From IMG/VR virus record IMGVR_UViG_3300013108_000173, positions 1-32,611 of that record: a stretch of DNA of 32,611 nt, one strand, 5' to 3'. Each line of letters begins with the position of its first letter. Position 1 is the stretch's first letter. The notes beneath the pieces are model-generated. The model did not search any database. It was given only the letters and a program-made list of their open reading frames with translations, and was not told the origin of the DNA. The position numbers and the translations under genes were made by a program. Source of the DNA: a virus. This document shows positions 17,223 to 24,711 of the stretch, one piece after another.

Positions 17223-17420
17223 ATGAAACAAGAGTTGAAACAAATCGCAAAACCCGAATCGGTTCATTCGGTTGCGCGTAAAATTAGAAACCACGAAACC
17301 GCCTTTCATAGGGCGGTGCGAACCAAGTCTTTGAAATTTACAGAATTTAAAAAATTTTGTGAACTATGCGACGCAACAATTGTTGTTCGTAAAAATGACG
17401 GAACGGAAATAAAAGTTTGA
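17223..17420 (+). CDS. Small early protein of unknown function
   Basis: This 65-residue basic protein begins MKQELKQIAKPESVHSV and contains NHETAFHRAVRTKSL; it may be a small helical DNA-binding protein, but no helix-turn-helix can be defended. It lies 18 nt after the previous gene, and its stop codon touches the dyad of the next promoter, so it closes this early operon. Confidence 0.6.
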   Translation: MKQELKQIAKPESVHSVARKIRNHETAFHRAVRTKSLKFTEFKKFCELCDATIVVRKNDGTEIKV

Positions 17421-17457
17421 TTGACGTTTGTCAATGTTAATAACTTTTATAATTTAG
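17420..17457 (+). promoter_or_regulatory. Promoter with perfect dyad over the -33 box (recombination/replication operon)
   Basis: TTTG (17427-17430) and TAATTTAG (17450-17457, 7 of 8 to TAnnTTTG) are 19 nt apart. The -33 box lies in the perfect inverted repeat ATTGAC-GTTT-GTCAAT (17420-17435). A protein bound there would block or recruit polymerase for the operon from 17483. Confidence 0.6.
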
Positions 17458-17469
17458 TAATAACTTTTA
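17438..17469 (+). repeat. 12-bp direct repeat flanking the -7 box
   Basis: TAATAACTTTTA occurs at 17438-17449 and 17458-17469, start to start 20 bp, i.e. about two helical turns, on both sides of the -7 element. It could be a regulator binding pair or a product of promoter duplication. Confidence 0.5.
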
Positions 17470-17482
17470 AAACACAACAAAA

Positions 17483-17974
17483 ATGAGTGATTCAAAAACA
17501 CATTGGAAGAATAATTTCGACTATACGTATTTAGGCGGTTATTCAATCGAAGACGAAGACCTTGAATTGACAATTTCAAAGGTTCAAAATGAAATGGTAA
17601 AGGGACAAAGCGGGCGCGATGAATCTTGCATGGTGATTTATTTCGAAGAACTTGACAAGGGAATGATTTGCAACAAGACGAACGCGAAAACAATCACAAC
17701 CGTTCACGGAACGCCATATATTGAAGAATGGCCGGGCAAAAAAATACTTCTTGGAACTGAACGCGTTTCGGCCTTTGGTGAAACAACCGACGCACTACGA
17801 ATACGACAAATTAAGCCAAAAACAAAGGTTGATCCGTCGCAAGCGGTCGCAAGGTTAAAAGGCGCGTTGGACATGGCCGACCTTCAATCAATCTGGAAGT
17901 CTTTGACAAAGGCGGAACAACAAAATAAAACTATTATTAACACTAAAAACACAATGAAGAATGAACTTAGTTAA
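17483..17974 (+). CDS. Putative ssDNA-binding/recombination accessory protein
   Basis: This 163-residue protein lies directly before the YqaJ-like exonuclease gene, overlapping it by 14 nt. The central part is a beta-barrel-like domain: TISKVQNEMV ... CMVIYFEELDKGMICNKTNA ... KILLGTERVSAFGE, consistent with an OB fold. The C-terminal ARLKGALDMADLQSIWKSL resembles the short helix pair found at the end of phage annealing/recombination proteins. I infer a ssDNA-binding or annealing partner of the exonuclease; family assignment by eye only. The ATG is preceded by AACACAAC at 17471-17478. Confidence 0.6.
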   Translation: MSDSKTHWKNNFDYTYLGGYSIEDEDLELTISKVQNEMVKGQSGRDESCMVIYFEELDKGMICNKTNAKTITTVHGTPYIEEWPGKKILLGTERVSAFGETTDALRIRQIKPKTKVDPSQAVARLKGALDMADLQSIWKSLTKAEQQNKTIINTKNTMKNELS

Positions 17975-18587
17975 AGATTTAGAGCAACGCACCGAAGAAT
18001 GGAAGCAAATCCGCAAAGGTTCAATCGGTGGAACCCGTGTCAAAACGGTAATGGCGAAAAACAACCTTCCATTGGTTGACGAATTAATCGCGGAAAAGCA
18101 TTCCGATTTGATTGAAGAAACATTCGTTAATGACGCAATGCAACGGGGAATCGATTTGGAACCGTTTGCAATTGCGGAATTTGAAGACCGAACCGAAATG
18201 AAAGTTGATTTGTTCGGACTTGTGACAAACGATGAATTTCCAGGTTGTCACCTATCGCCGGACGGATTGATTTTGGACGGTTCGGGTGTTCCGTTGTCGG
18301 GTGTTGAGGTGAAATGTCCGTCAACAAAAAAACACGTTGAATATATTCGAACCAATCGCGTTCCGGCCGAATATAAATTTCAAGTTTACCATTATTTTAC
18401 AATTTGCGAAACGATTGAATCAATGTATTTTGTTTCGTACGATCCGCGATTCGAGGTTCGACCTTTTCACATTATCCAAGTAAACCGCGAAGACATCGCG
18501 GACCAGTTGGAAGAATTTGAAACGAAACTTTACAAGTTCATTGATAAATTAAGCGAATACGAATCGCAAATCATTGACACGTTTTAA
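17961..18587 (+). CDS. YqaJ-like (lambda-type) exonuclease
   Basis: This 208-residue protein has the ordered motifs of the YqaJ/lambda exonuclease branch of the PD-(D/E)XK superfamily. These are QRTEEWKQIRKGSIGGTRV at about 9-27, RGIDLEP with Glu67, SPDGLI with Asp101, GVEVKCP with Glu116 and Lys118, and a following Gln141 in YKFQVYHY. It should degrade one strand of linear dsDNA to feed an annealing partner, probably the protein encoded just upstream. The length is typical. The pair probably serves recombination-dependent replication or concatemer formation. Confidence 0.9.
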   Translation: MNLVKDLEQRTEEWKQIRKGSIGGTRVKTVMAKNNLPLVDELIAEKHSDLIEETFVNDAMQRGIDLEPFAIAEFEDRTEMKVDLFGLVTNDEFPGCHLSPDGLILDGSGVPLSGVEVKCPSTKKHVEYIRTNRVPAEYKFQVYHYFTICETIESMYFVSYDPRFEVRPFHIIQVNREDIADQLEEFETKLYKFIDKLSEYESQIIDTF

Positions 18588-18589
18588 AA

Positions 18590-18751
18590 TTGTCTAAAAA
18601 ACCGAAAATTCAATTGTCTATGTTCCCGCAATTCATTTGCGAGATTTGCGGGGACAAATTGGACCACAACGGGACAACTTGTCAAGAATGCGCAACCGCC
18701 TGGATAAAAAAACTTAACGAAAAAACACCAATCAATCAAAATGCAAATTAA
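18590..18751 (+). CDS. Zinc-ribbon miniprotein (53 residues)
   Basis: This short ORF fills the gap between the exonuclease and the DnaA-domain gene, starting at TTG 18590 or ATG 18620. It encodes CEIC ... CQEC, two CxxC pairs separated by about 11 residues, the geometry of a zinc ribbon, followed by an amphipathic helix. It overlaps the next gene by 11 nt. Such miniproteins often bind nucleic acid or RNA polymerase. The two CxxC pairs make it unlikely to be random. Confidence 0.6.
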   Translation: MSKKPKIQLSMFPQFICEICGDKLDHNGTTCQECATAWIKKLNEKTPINQNAN

Positions 18752-19166
18752 TAAAGAACTTGTTTGGAATGCTATGCAACATATCCAAAAACAACAATTC
18801 ACAATGAACGAATTGTTCAAATCAATAGCCGAAGAAATTGAACAAGAAAATGGAAGCTATCCGAAAATTTTTAGATACAACGATATTATTCAAACGGCCG
18901 TTATTGTGACGGGAATCACAATCAATCAACTAAAATCCAAAACACGCCTTCGGTCCGTTGTTTATGTTCGCCAAGCGACGATTTATTTGATACAAAAATA
19001 CACGCCTTTAACAATGCTTAGAACGGGACAAATTTTCAACCGTGACCATTCGACCGTTATCGCTTCAGTTAAGCGCGTAAACGACGCTAAAAACGGTTAT
19101 AACGAACATTTAAAAGAGGTTTTGGAACTCATTGAATCTTGTTTGTTAACCGAAAACCCAATTTGA
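18741..19166 (+). CDS. DnaA domain IV-like replication initiator
   Basis: This 141-residue protein shows the DnaA C-terminal DNA-binding domain from about residue 45. It has ITINQLKSKTRLRSVVYVRQ (compare the helix before the signature), then a helix, then FNRDHSTVIASV (about 99-110), matching the DnaA signature G-R-D-H-T-T-V. There is no AAA+ ATPase part, so it can bind DNA but not remodel it alone. It lies directly before a 240-nt AT-rich non-coding region and the primase-helicase gene, suggesting that it marks the phage origin. It could also act as a transcription regulator. Confidence 0.8.
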   Translation: MQINKELVWNAMQHIQKQQFTMNELFKSIAEEIEQENGSYPKIFRYNDIIQTAVIVTGITINQLKSKTRLRSVVYVRQATIYLIQKYTPLTMLRTGQIFNRDHSTVIASVKRVNDAKNGYNEHLKEVLELIESCLLTENPI

Positions 19167-19406
19167 AAAGGCGAAAAGGCGTAGAAATACCGTTCAACTT
19201 ATTTCTTATTTTATATTATTATATTCTTTATTTATTTATTATTAATTTAATCCGCCAAAATAAAGGAAAAAGAGAATAAAAGAATATAAAAGTATAATAA
19301 ACACTAAGGTTTGAACGATGGCGGACTTGAAAATAAAAAACCGCCAACAAACGCCAAAAAACCGCCGTTTATTTTTAATTTTAAAAACACAACTTCTTAT
19401 TAGACT
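19167..19406 (+). other. AT-rich repeat-bearing region, candidate replication origin
   Basis: This 240-nt gap between the DnaA-domain gene and the primase-helicase gene starts with a tandem AAAAGGCG repeat (19166-19181). It continues with about 70 nt of almost pure A/T (19197-19250) and ends with CGCC-type elements: CCGCC at 19252, GGCGG at 19320, CCGCC at 19341, CGCC at 19352, CCGCC at 19362. An easily melted tract next to short repeated sites is the classic origin layout. No TTATCCACA-type DnaA box is visible. A 30-codon ORF (19318-19410) crosses the elements but looks fortuitous. Confidence 0.5.
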
Positions 19407-21779
19407 ATGAAAATAACTTGTTACAAGTCACTATTCAATCCAAAAGCGGGTGACTTCCAAATCCCAGTTGAAAAAGCATTCAACCGAATCAAAAACGGTT
19501 CATCAAAAACACTTCTTGAAAAAATTCGAACCGTTGAAAACAAAGACGAAAAAAACAAATTAAAACAACAACTTCCGTGCTATTTATTTGCGGGGACGTT
19601 TTCCGCAAGAAACGACAATTCGATTGTTGAACATTCCGGATTGATTGCACTTGATTTCGACGGATTTCCCGACAAAAAAACTTTTAAGACTTGGCGCGAT
19701 ACATTGGAAGCCGATGAACACACAATGTCGGTTTTCACTTCACCAAGTGGGGACGGACTGAAGGCAATCGTCAAAATTCCAAAATGCGATAGGGACGAAC
19801 ACAAACTTTACTTCACCGCATTAGAAAAGTATTTTGATTGTGAATATTTCGACACGTCTTGCAAAAATATATCGCGGGCGTGTTACGAATCGTACGATCC
19901 GAAAATATTTGTCAACCTGGAATCAAAACTTTGGACCGAAAAAACAGAAGAACAAGGATACCAATTCACCGACCGCGAACCGCAAATTGTACTAAAGGAA
20001 ACGAACGAAATAATTGAACGTTTGTTGAAATGGTGGAACCGTGACTTCGGACTTGTTAAGGGTGCGAGAAATAACAATCTTTTTATCCTTGCGTCTTCGT
20101 TCAACGAATACGGCGTTGACCAGTATGTTGCGGAATCGACAATTTTGTCGCAAATCGTTGGGGGTTCAATGCCGGAAAAGGAAGTTGAAAACGTTATCAA
20201 ATCCGCATATAAAGCGCGTCACCAATTCGGAACGAAATATTTTGAGGACCGCAAGACTTATCGACAAATTGAAACGCAAGTGAAACGCGGGGTTCCGATG
20301 GAAAAAATTCAAGATTCAATTCCACAAGCCGACGCGCAAACAATCGAAGCAATCAAGAAAAGTTCAAAGGACATCATTTTTTGGTTTATGGTTGAAACGC
20401 GTCAAGGTGAACGCGTTGTGATTGACAACGTTCAATTGAAATTGTTTTTGGAAAAAGAAGGATTCTTCAAGTTTTATCAAGAAAAATCAGAAACACCAAT
20501 TTTCATAAACATAAAAGAAAACATCGTTCGAAATTCAAGCGCAACAAAAATCAAAGATTTTGTTTTGAATTATTTATTCGACCGAAACGAACTTCAAGTT
20601 TGGAATTATTTGGCTTCAACGACAAAATATTTCACCGACGTTTTTTTGTCGTTCCTGGAATCAATTGAGTTAAAAATGCAAACCGATTCAAAAGACACCG
20701 TTTACCTTTATTTTCAAAACGGGGTTGTTGAGGTTAAAAAAGACGAACAAAGATTTTTGGACTTCATGGATTGCGATGGATACATTTGGGAAGACCAGAT
20801 TATAAAAAGAGAATACAAAGCAAGCAAAACCGACGCGAATGATTTCAAAAAGTTTGTTCACCGAATAAGTGCGGACGAACAAAAACGAATTCAAACGATG
20901 GAATCAACACTTGGTTATTTGATGTCATCGCACAAGGACAAGACCGACCAAAAATCAATTATTTTTAATGACCAAGAAATTTCCGACGGGAATCCAAACG
21001 GCGGTTCTGGGAAGTCTTTAATTTTAACCGCATTAGGGCAATTCAAAAAACTTGTCACAATTGACGGGAAATCATTCGACGCGAACAAATCGGATTTCGT
21101 TTATCAACGTGTCAACCTGGATACACAAGTTCTTGCGTTTGACGATGTCAAAAGAAAATTCAATTTCGAAAGTTTGTTTTCGTTAATTACGGAAGGAATA
21201 ACAGTCAACCGAAAAAACAAAGATGAAATTTTCATTCCTTTTGAGAATTCACCGAAAATAATAATCACAACGAATTATGTAATTGACGGCGCGGGATCAA
21301 GTCACGACCGAAGGCGACACGAAGTTGAATTGTTCCAGTATTTCAACCAATTCCGAACGCCGTTGGACGAATTTGGAAAACTTTTGTTCGACCAATGGGA
21401 CGTGAACGAATGGCACAAGTTCGACGCGTACATGATTAATTGCGTCAAATTGTTTTTGAATTTTGGACTAATGAAACCCGAATCAATCAACGCAAACACG
21501 AAACGTTTTATTCAATCAACGTCAAAAGATTTCTTCGACTGGATTCAAGACGATTCACTTCCACACAATTGCAAAGTTTATACGTCCGAAATTGTTGACG
21601 ATTTCAAAAAGGAATTTTCGGATTTTTCGAAAATATCAAATCAACGCTTTATTTCTTGGGTGAAAAACTATTGTAATTTCAAAGGGTACGAATACGAAGC
21701 ATTTAAAACACCGCGACGCGGTTTTCAGATACTAACAAAAAAACACGACACAATCGACGGTCAACCATTACCGTTTTAA
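19407..21779 (+). CDS. Primase-helicase fusion (BT4734/VirE-N-like primase plus SF3-type helicase)
   Basis: This 790-residue protein has an N-terminal part (about 1-175) with IALDFDGFPDKKTF, FTSPSGDGLKAIVKIP and NISRACYESYDP, the pattern of BT4734/VirE-N-type archaeo-eukaryotic primase domains known from Bacteroidota elements. A helical PriCT-like linker follows (about 195-285). The C-terminal helicase has a P-loop GGSGKS (about 532), Walker B VLAFDDV (about 572), and KIIITTN (about 616, motif C Asn) followed by DRRRHEVE. It should prime and unwind phage DNA at the fork. It starts 13 nt after AACACAAC (19386-19393) and lies directly after the candidate origin. Confidence 0.88.
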   Translation: MKITCYKSLFNPKAGDFQIPVEKAFNRIKNGSSKTLLEKIRTVENKDEKNKLKQQLPCYLFAGTFSARNDNSIVEHSGLIALDFDGFPDKKTFKTWRDTLEADEHTMSVFTSPSGDGLKAIVKIPKCDRDEHKLYFTALEKYFDCEYFDTSCKNISRACYESYDPKIFVNLESKLWTEKTEEQGYQFTDREPQIVLKETNEIIERLLKWWNRDFGLVKGARNNNLFILASSFNEYGVDQYVAESTILSQIVGGSMPEKEVENVIKSAYKARHQFGTKYFEDRKTYRQIETQVKRGVPMEKIQDSIPQADAQTIEAIKKSSKDIIFWFMVETRQGERVVIDNVQLKLFLEKEGFFKFYQEKSETPIFINIKENIVRNSSATKIKDFVLNYLFDRNELQVWNYLASTTKYFTDVFLSFLESIELKMQTDSKDTVYLYFQNGVVEVKKDEQRFLDFMDCDGYIWEDQIIKREYKASKTDANDFKKFVHRISADEQKRIQTMESTLGYLMSSHKDKTDQKSIIFNDQEISDGNPNGGSGKSLILTALGQFKKLVTIDGKSFDANKSDFVYQRVNLDTQVLAFDDVKRKFNFESLFSLITEGITVNRKNKDEIFIPFENSPKIIITTNYVIDGAGSSHDRRRHEVELFQYFNQFRTPLDEFGKLLFDQWDVNEWHKFDAYMINCVKLFLNFGLMKPESINANTKRFIQSTSKDFFDWIQDDSLPHNCKVYTSEIVDDFKKEFSDFSKISNQRFISWVKNYCNFKGYEYEAFKTPRRGFQILTKKHDTIDGQPLPF

Positions 21780-21791
21780 AAACTTTAAACA

Positions 21792-21977
21792 ATGTCAAAA
21801 ATACTCATAACAAAAATGAAGGTTGAAAAGGGTTCAATCGAAATATCTGAAGCGAAAATCGTCGACGCGAACGGAAACCCGACAAGAAGCGTTTCAATCA
21901 ACGAATCGTTTGCGGTTGCGCTTAAAGGTTCGATAATTAATTTGGATTTGTCACACCTTAAAAACGAAACGAAATGA
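21792..21977 (+). CDS. Small protein between primase-helicase and acetyltransferase
   Basis: This 61-residue beta-strand-like protein (SKILITKMKVEKGSIEISE ...) starts 12 nt after the primase-helicase gene and ends in an ATGA overlap with the acetyltransferase gene. It has no Cys or membrane segment. No family recognised. Confidence 0.55.
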   Translation: MSKILITKMKVEKGSIEISEAKIVDANGNPTRSVSINESFAVALKGSIINLDLSHLKNETK

Positions 21978-22534
21978 ATTTAGGAAAATTTAATTGTTCA
22001 ACCGGGATAATCAATATTTTATATAGTGATAAAATAAAAAACATTTCGGTTCGAACAAGTACAATTAAAGATATGTTACTTGTTGACAAACTTCAAAAAG
22101 AAAATAGTTTTGCCGTTGGCTTTATTCAAAAAACGGTTTGGGAAAAATACGTTTGGGGGGGTGAAAGAAATTTTGTTGTTTTAATTTGTGAAGCAAACGC
22201 GGACGCGGTCGGCTATGTTTTAATTACACCGGGAAAAGGCGGTTATAAGTATGCAAAAATTCAACAAATTGCAATCCGCAACGATGCAAGGCGTTTGCAA
22301 TATGGAACCGCATTGATTGATTGTTGTCGTCAATTTTGCGAACAATTTGGTCGAATTGGTTTCACTTTGCGTTGTCGTGTTGATTTAGAATCAAACAAGT
22401 TTTGGAAAAGTTTAGGATTTGAAAAATATGATGTTTGGGAAAAGGGGAAAATTAATCATGTCGGTTTTAAAGCAAGTGACAACATTAATTTATGGAAAAT
22501 TGAATTGAATAATAAAATTTATAGACTTTTTTAA
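21974..22534 (+). CDS. GNAT family N-acetyltransferase, paralogue 1
   Basis: This 186-residue protein has the GNAT core. IQQIAIRNDARRLQYGTALI (about 96-115) corresponds to beta4 and the acetyl-CoA pyrophosphate loop (R-x-x-x-G-T/A), and TLRCRVDLESNKFWKSLGFE corresponds to the last helix/strand region. It shares TLRC-DLE-NKFW-GF with the 26052 gene. The target is unknown: protein, small molecule or modified base. It is coupled (ATGA) to the preceding small gene and followed at 1 nt by the SF2 helicase gene. Codons look more A/T-rich than in the flanking replication genes, hinting at separate acquisition. Confidence 0.8.
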   Translation: MNLGKFNCSTGIINILYSDKIKNISVRTSTIKDMLLVDKLQKENSFAVGFIQKTVWEKYVWGGERNFVVLICEANADAVGYVLITPGKGGYKYAKIQQIAIRNDARRLQYGTALIDCCRQFCEQFGRIGFTLRCRVDLESNKFWKSLGFEKYDVWEKGKINHVGFKASDNINLWKIELNNKIYRLF

Positions 22535-22535
22535 A

Positions 22536-23762
22536 ATGTTTGAATTAAGACCAATCCAGGAACAAAAATCAACGGAACTGAAAAAAGTTGTTCGAAAACA
22601 TCGAATCGGAATCCTTGCGGGTGAAGTGCGGTCCGGGAAAACATTGACCGTTCTTGCAACGGCCGAAAAGCTACGAAAAAAACACGTTCTTTTTTTAACG
22701 AAAAAACGCGCAATGTCTTCGATTTTATCCGATTATAAACTTGCGGGATTTACGTTCAAACTAACTTTAATCAATTACGAATCAATCCACAAAGCCGACA
22801 CAAAATCCGTTGACCTGGTTGTTTGTGATGAATCACACACGATGGGCGCGTTTCCGAAACCGTCCAAACGAACAAAGGCCGTTCGCGATATTGTCGCAAC
22901 AAACAAACTTGATTTGATTCTTGCGTCCGGAACAATTCACCCGGAATCGATTGCGCAAATATTCCACCAACTATTCGTGTCCTACTACACGCCGTTTAAA
23001 AGCGTGAATTTTTATCATTGGGCGAAAAAATATGTTGATGTTTACAAAATAAAAATCAACGGTTACGACGTGAACCAATACGACCGAACACACGACCAGT
23101 TGATTGAAGAAGTTGTCGCGCCGTTAAAAGTGACAATGACACAAAATGACGCGGGATTCACATCGAAAGTTTTTGAGAATTTCGAAACGGTTGAACTTCG
23201 TCCAATTACTTATAAATTAATTAATCAACTAAAAAGGGATTTAGTAATTGAGGGAAAAACGGAAACGATTTTGGCGGACACGTCGGTAAAATTGCAACAA
23301 AAATTGCATCAACTCTATTCGGGAACAATAAAATTCGAATCTGGCAACCGAACCGTGATTGATCCGACAAAGGCGGAATTTATTGCAAAGAAATGGAACG
23401 GTCAAAAAATCGCAATATTTTACAAATTTGTTGCCGAACTCGACGCAATCAAATCCGTGTACGGCGATAATATAACGACGGATTTGGACGAATTTAACGC
23501 AACCGGTAAAAGTTACGCGGGGCAAATTGTTTCTTCGCGTGAAGGCGTTAATTTAAGCAAAGCGGACGTTTTGGTTTTTTACAACATCGATTTTTCCGCC
23601 GTGTCTTATTTCCAAGCGCGGGACCGACTAACAACAAAAGAACGAACCGAAAACAATGTTTTTTGGATATTCTCAAAAGACGGAATCGAACGCGCAATCT
23701 ATAAGGCCGTATCGAAGAAAAAAGACTTCACATTGAACGTTTTTAAAAATTATTTGAAATAA
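22536..23762 (+). CDS. SF2 (SNF2/DEAD-like) helicase
   Basis: This 408-residue protein has Q-motif-like LRPIQEQ at 4-10, Walker A GEVRSGKT (about 29-36), Walker B VVCDESH (DESH at about 98-101), motif III LASGTIHP (about 129-136), motif V SSREGVNLSKADVLVFYN and motif VI QARDRL. This matches compact phage SF2 helicases. Motif VI has the DR of SNF2 proteins (QAxDRxxR) but lacks the second Arg, a possible arginine-finger change. It probably works with the VRR-NUC nuclease encoded about 1.1 kb downstream in DNA processing or recombination. It lies 1 nt after the acetyltransferase gene. Confidence 0.85.
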   Translation: MFELRPIQEQKSTELKKVVRKHRIGILAGEVRSGKTLTVLATAEKLRKKHVLFLTKKRAMSSILSDYKLAGFTFKLTLINYESIHKADTKSVDLVVCDESHTMGAFPKPSKRTKAVRDIVATNKLDLILASGTIHPESIAQIFHQLFVSYYTPFKSVNFYHWAKKYVDVYKIKINGYDVNQYDRTHDQLIEEVVAPLKVTMTQNDAGFTSKVFENFETVELRPITYKLINQLKRDLVIEGKTETILADTSVKLQQKLHQLYSGTIKFESGNRTVIDPTKAEFIAKKWNGQKIAIFYKFVAELDAIKSVYGDNITTDLDEFNATGKSYAGQIVSSREGVNLSKADVLVFYNIDFSAVSYFQARDRLTTKERTENNVFWIFSKDGIERAIYKAVSKKKDFTLNVFKNYLK

Positions 23763-23776
23763 ATTTCATTTTTTAG

Positions 23777-23816
23777 TGAATAAATTTGTTCACAGACAAT
23801 AAATAAACTATATTTA
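23777..23816 (+). promoter_or_regulatory. Early promoter with operator, copy 2
   Basis: TTTG (23785-23788) and TATATTTA (23809-23816, 7 of 8 to TAnnTTTG) are 20 nt apart, as in copy 1. The -33 box lies in TGAATAAATTTGTTCA (23777-23792), a near-perfect palindrome centred on AAATTT with one mismatched pair. It should drive the gene at 23843. Confidence 0.68.
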
Positions 23817-23842
23817 TAAAAAAAACGCAAAAACACAACAAA

Positions 23843-24148
23843 ATGAATCAAAAGCAACTTAACATTAAAATTGAAAACCTTAAAGAAGGCGATTTTTTGG
23901 ATTTTACAAGAACAAACATCGGACAAGCCGGATTGATTATTCAAGTTGTAACCGAAAAAGCTATAAAAGTAAATAACAATTGGATACCAAAAAGTCAAAT
24001 TGTAAATGTTGAATATGGGTATAAATACAAGGGCATTGAATCAAATGAAAAATTTACAGAATGTAAACAAATTATTTTATCACAATGGTTTGATGATAAA
24101 CTTGCCAATGAAAATTGGGAAAAAAGAAAGGGTTCATGCGCTTATTAA
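23843..24148 (+). CDS. Early protein behind promoter copy 2, possible SH3-like barrel
   Basis: This 101-residue protein is the first gene behind the second copy of the early promoter/operator; AACACAAC ends 3 nt before the ATG. The pattern LKEGDFLDFTRT ... GLIIQVVTEKAIKV ... WIPKSQIVNVEY looks like a small beta-barrel, loosely similar in layout to the 16311 gene product, which also follows this promoter type. The C-terminal part is charged and contains two Cys. Codons are notably A/T-rich. Function unknown; a host-takeover role is possible. Confidence 0.6.
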   Translation: MNQKQLNIKIENLKEGDFLDFTRTNIGQAGLIIQVVTEKAIKVNNNWIPKSQIVNVEYGYKYKGIESNEKFTECKQIILSQWFDDKLANENWEKRKGSCAY

Positions 24149-24167
24149 AAACAAAAACACAACGAAA

Positions 24168-24509
24168 ATGAATTACGCAATTATAGACTATAAGCAAAAA
24201 AATGGTAAAATTGATTTTAACAACGCAATTTTAGACACACCAAACGGACAACATTTTTTACAACATTTAACAAATAAAGGGTATTACTCTAAAAAACCGC
24301 TTTATATAGATATTGAGTATAATTATCACAATGACGGCGGGGTTGATTGTTTAATCATATCGGAAAAGACTTTCAAATATTTGTTTGATAATTACACAAA
24401 TTTAAACGGTAAAATATTTCAAACTTACGAGCAAAGAAAAAGAAAAGAAAAAACCGTCGGTGATTTGGCTTGGTGTGATGTAATGAAAGATCCTTATGAT
24501 ATAGGATAA
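24168..24509 (+). CDS. AT-rich early protein of unknown function
   Basis: This 113-residue protein is taken from ATG 24168 because AACACAAC (24156-24163) ends 4 nt before it; the longer open frame upstream overlaps the preceding gene and has no such leader. It begins MNYAIIDYKQKNGKIDF, is rich in Tyr, Asn and Lys, and ends in charged KRKEKTVGDLAW. No membrane segment or known motif. It shares the A/T-rich codons of the gene before it, and the two may have been acquired together. Confidence 0.6.
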   Translation: MNYAIIDYKQKNGKIDFNNAILDTPNGQHFLQHLTNKGYYSKKPLYIDIEYNYHNDGGVDCLIISEKTFKYLFDNYTNLNGKIFQTYEQRKRKEKTVGDLAWCDVMKDPYDIG

Positions 24510-24555
24510 AATTAAAACAACTATAAAAATTGAAGAATTTAAAAAACACAACAAA

Positions 24556-24711
24556 ATGAATCAACAACAAATTATTGAAGAACTGGAAGAACTTGTCGAA
24601 ATGGCAAGTTTTCCCGTTCCGTATGAAGACGATACGGAACAAACATTTCGAGCCGTCGAAGTTGGCGACATTGAAAAAATAATTGACAAAATTAAAAACG
24701 CAACAAAATGA
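24556..24711 (+). CDS. 51-residue acidic early protein
   Basis: This short gene has the AACACAAC box ending 3 nt before its ATG and an ATGA overlap with the next gene, strong signs of real translation. The product is acidic (ELEELVEMA, EDDTEQTF) and ends with KIIDKIKNATK. It resembles its downstream neighbour in being a small helical acidic protein. Function unknown. Confidence 0.6.
   Translation: MNQQQIIEELEELVEMASFPVPYEDDTEQTFRAVEVGDIEKIIDKIKNATK

Noticed and set aside
19318-19410. 30-codon ORF through the origin candidate
   Set aside because: The sequence is dominated by the repeat elements and an A/T tract, with no leader box and a basic low-complexity product.
24006-24167. Longer N-terminus for the 24168 gene
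   Set aside because: The extension overlaps the 23843 gene almost wholly and lacks the AACACAAC leader that precedes ATG 24168.
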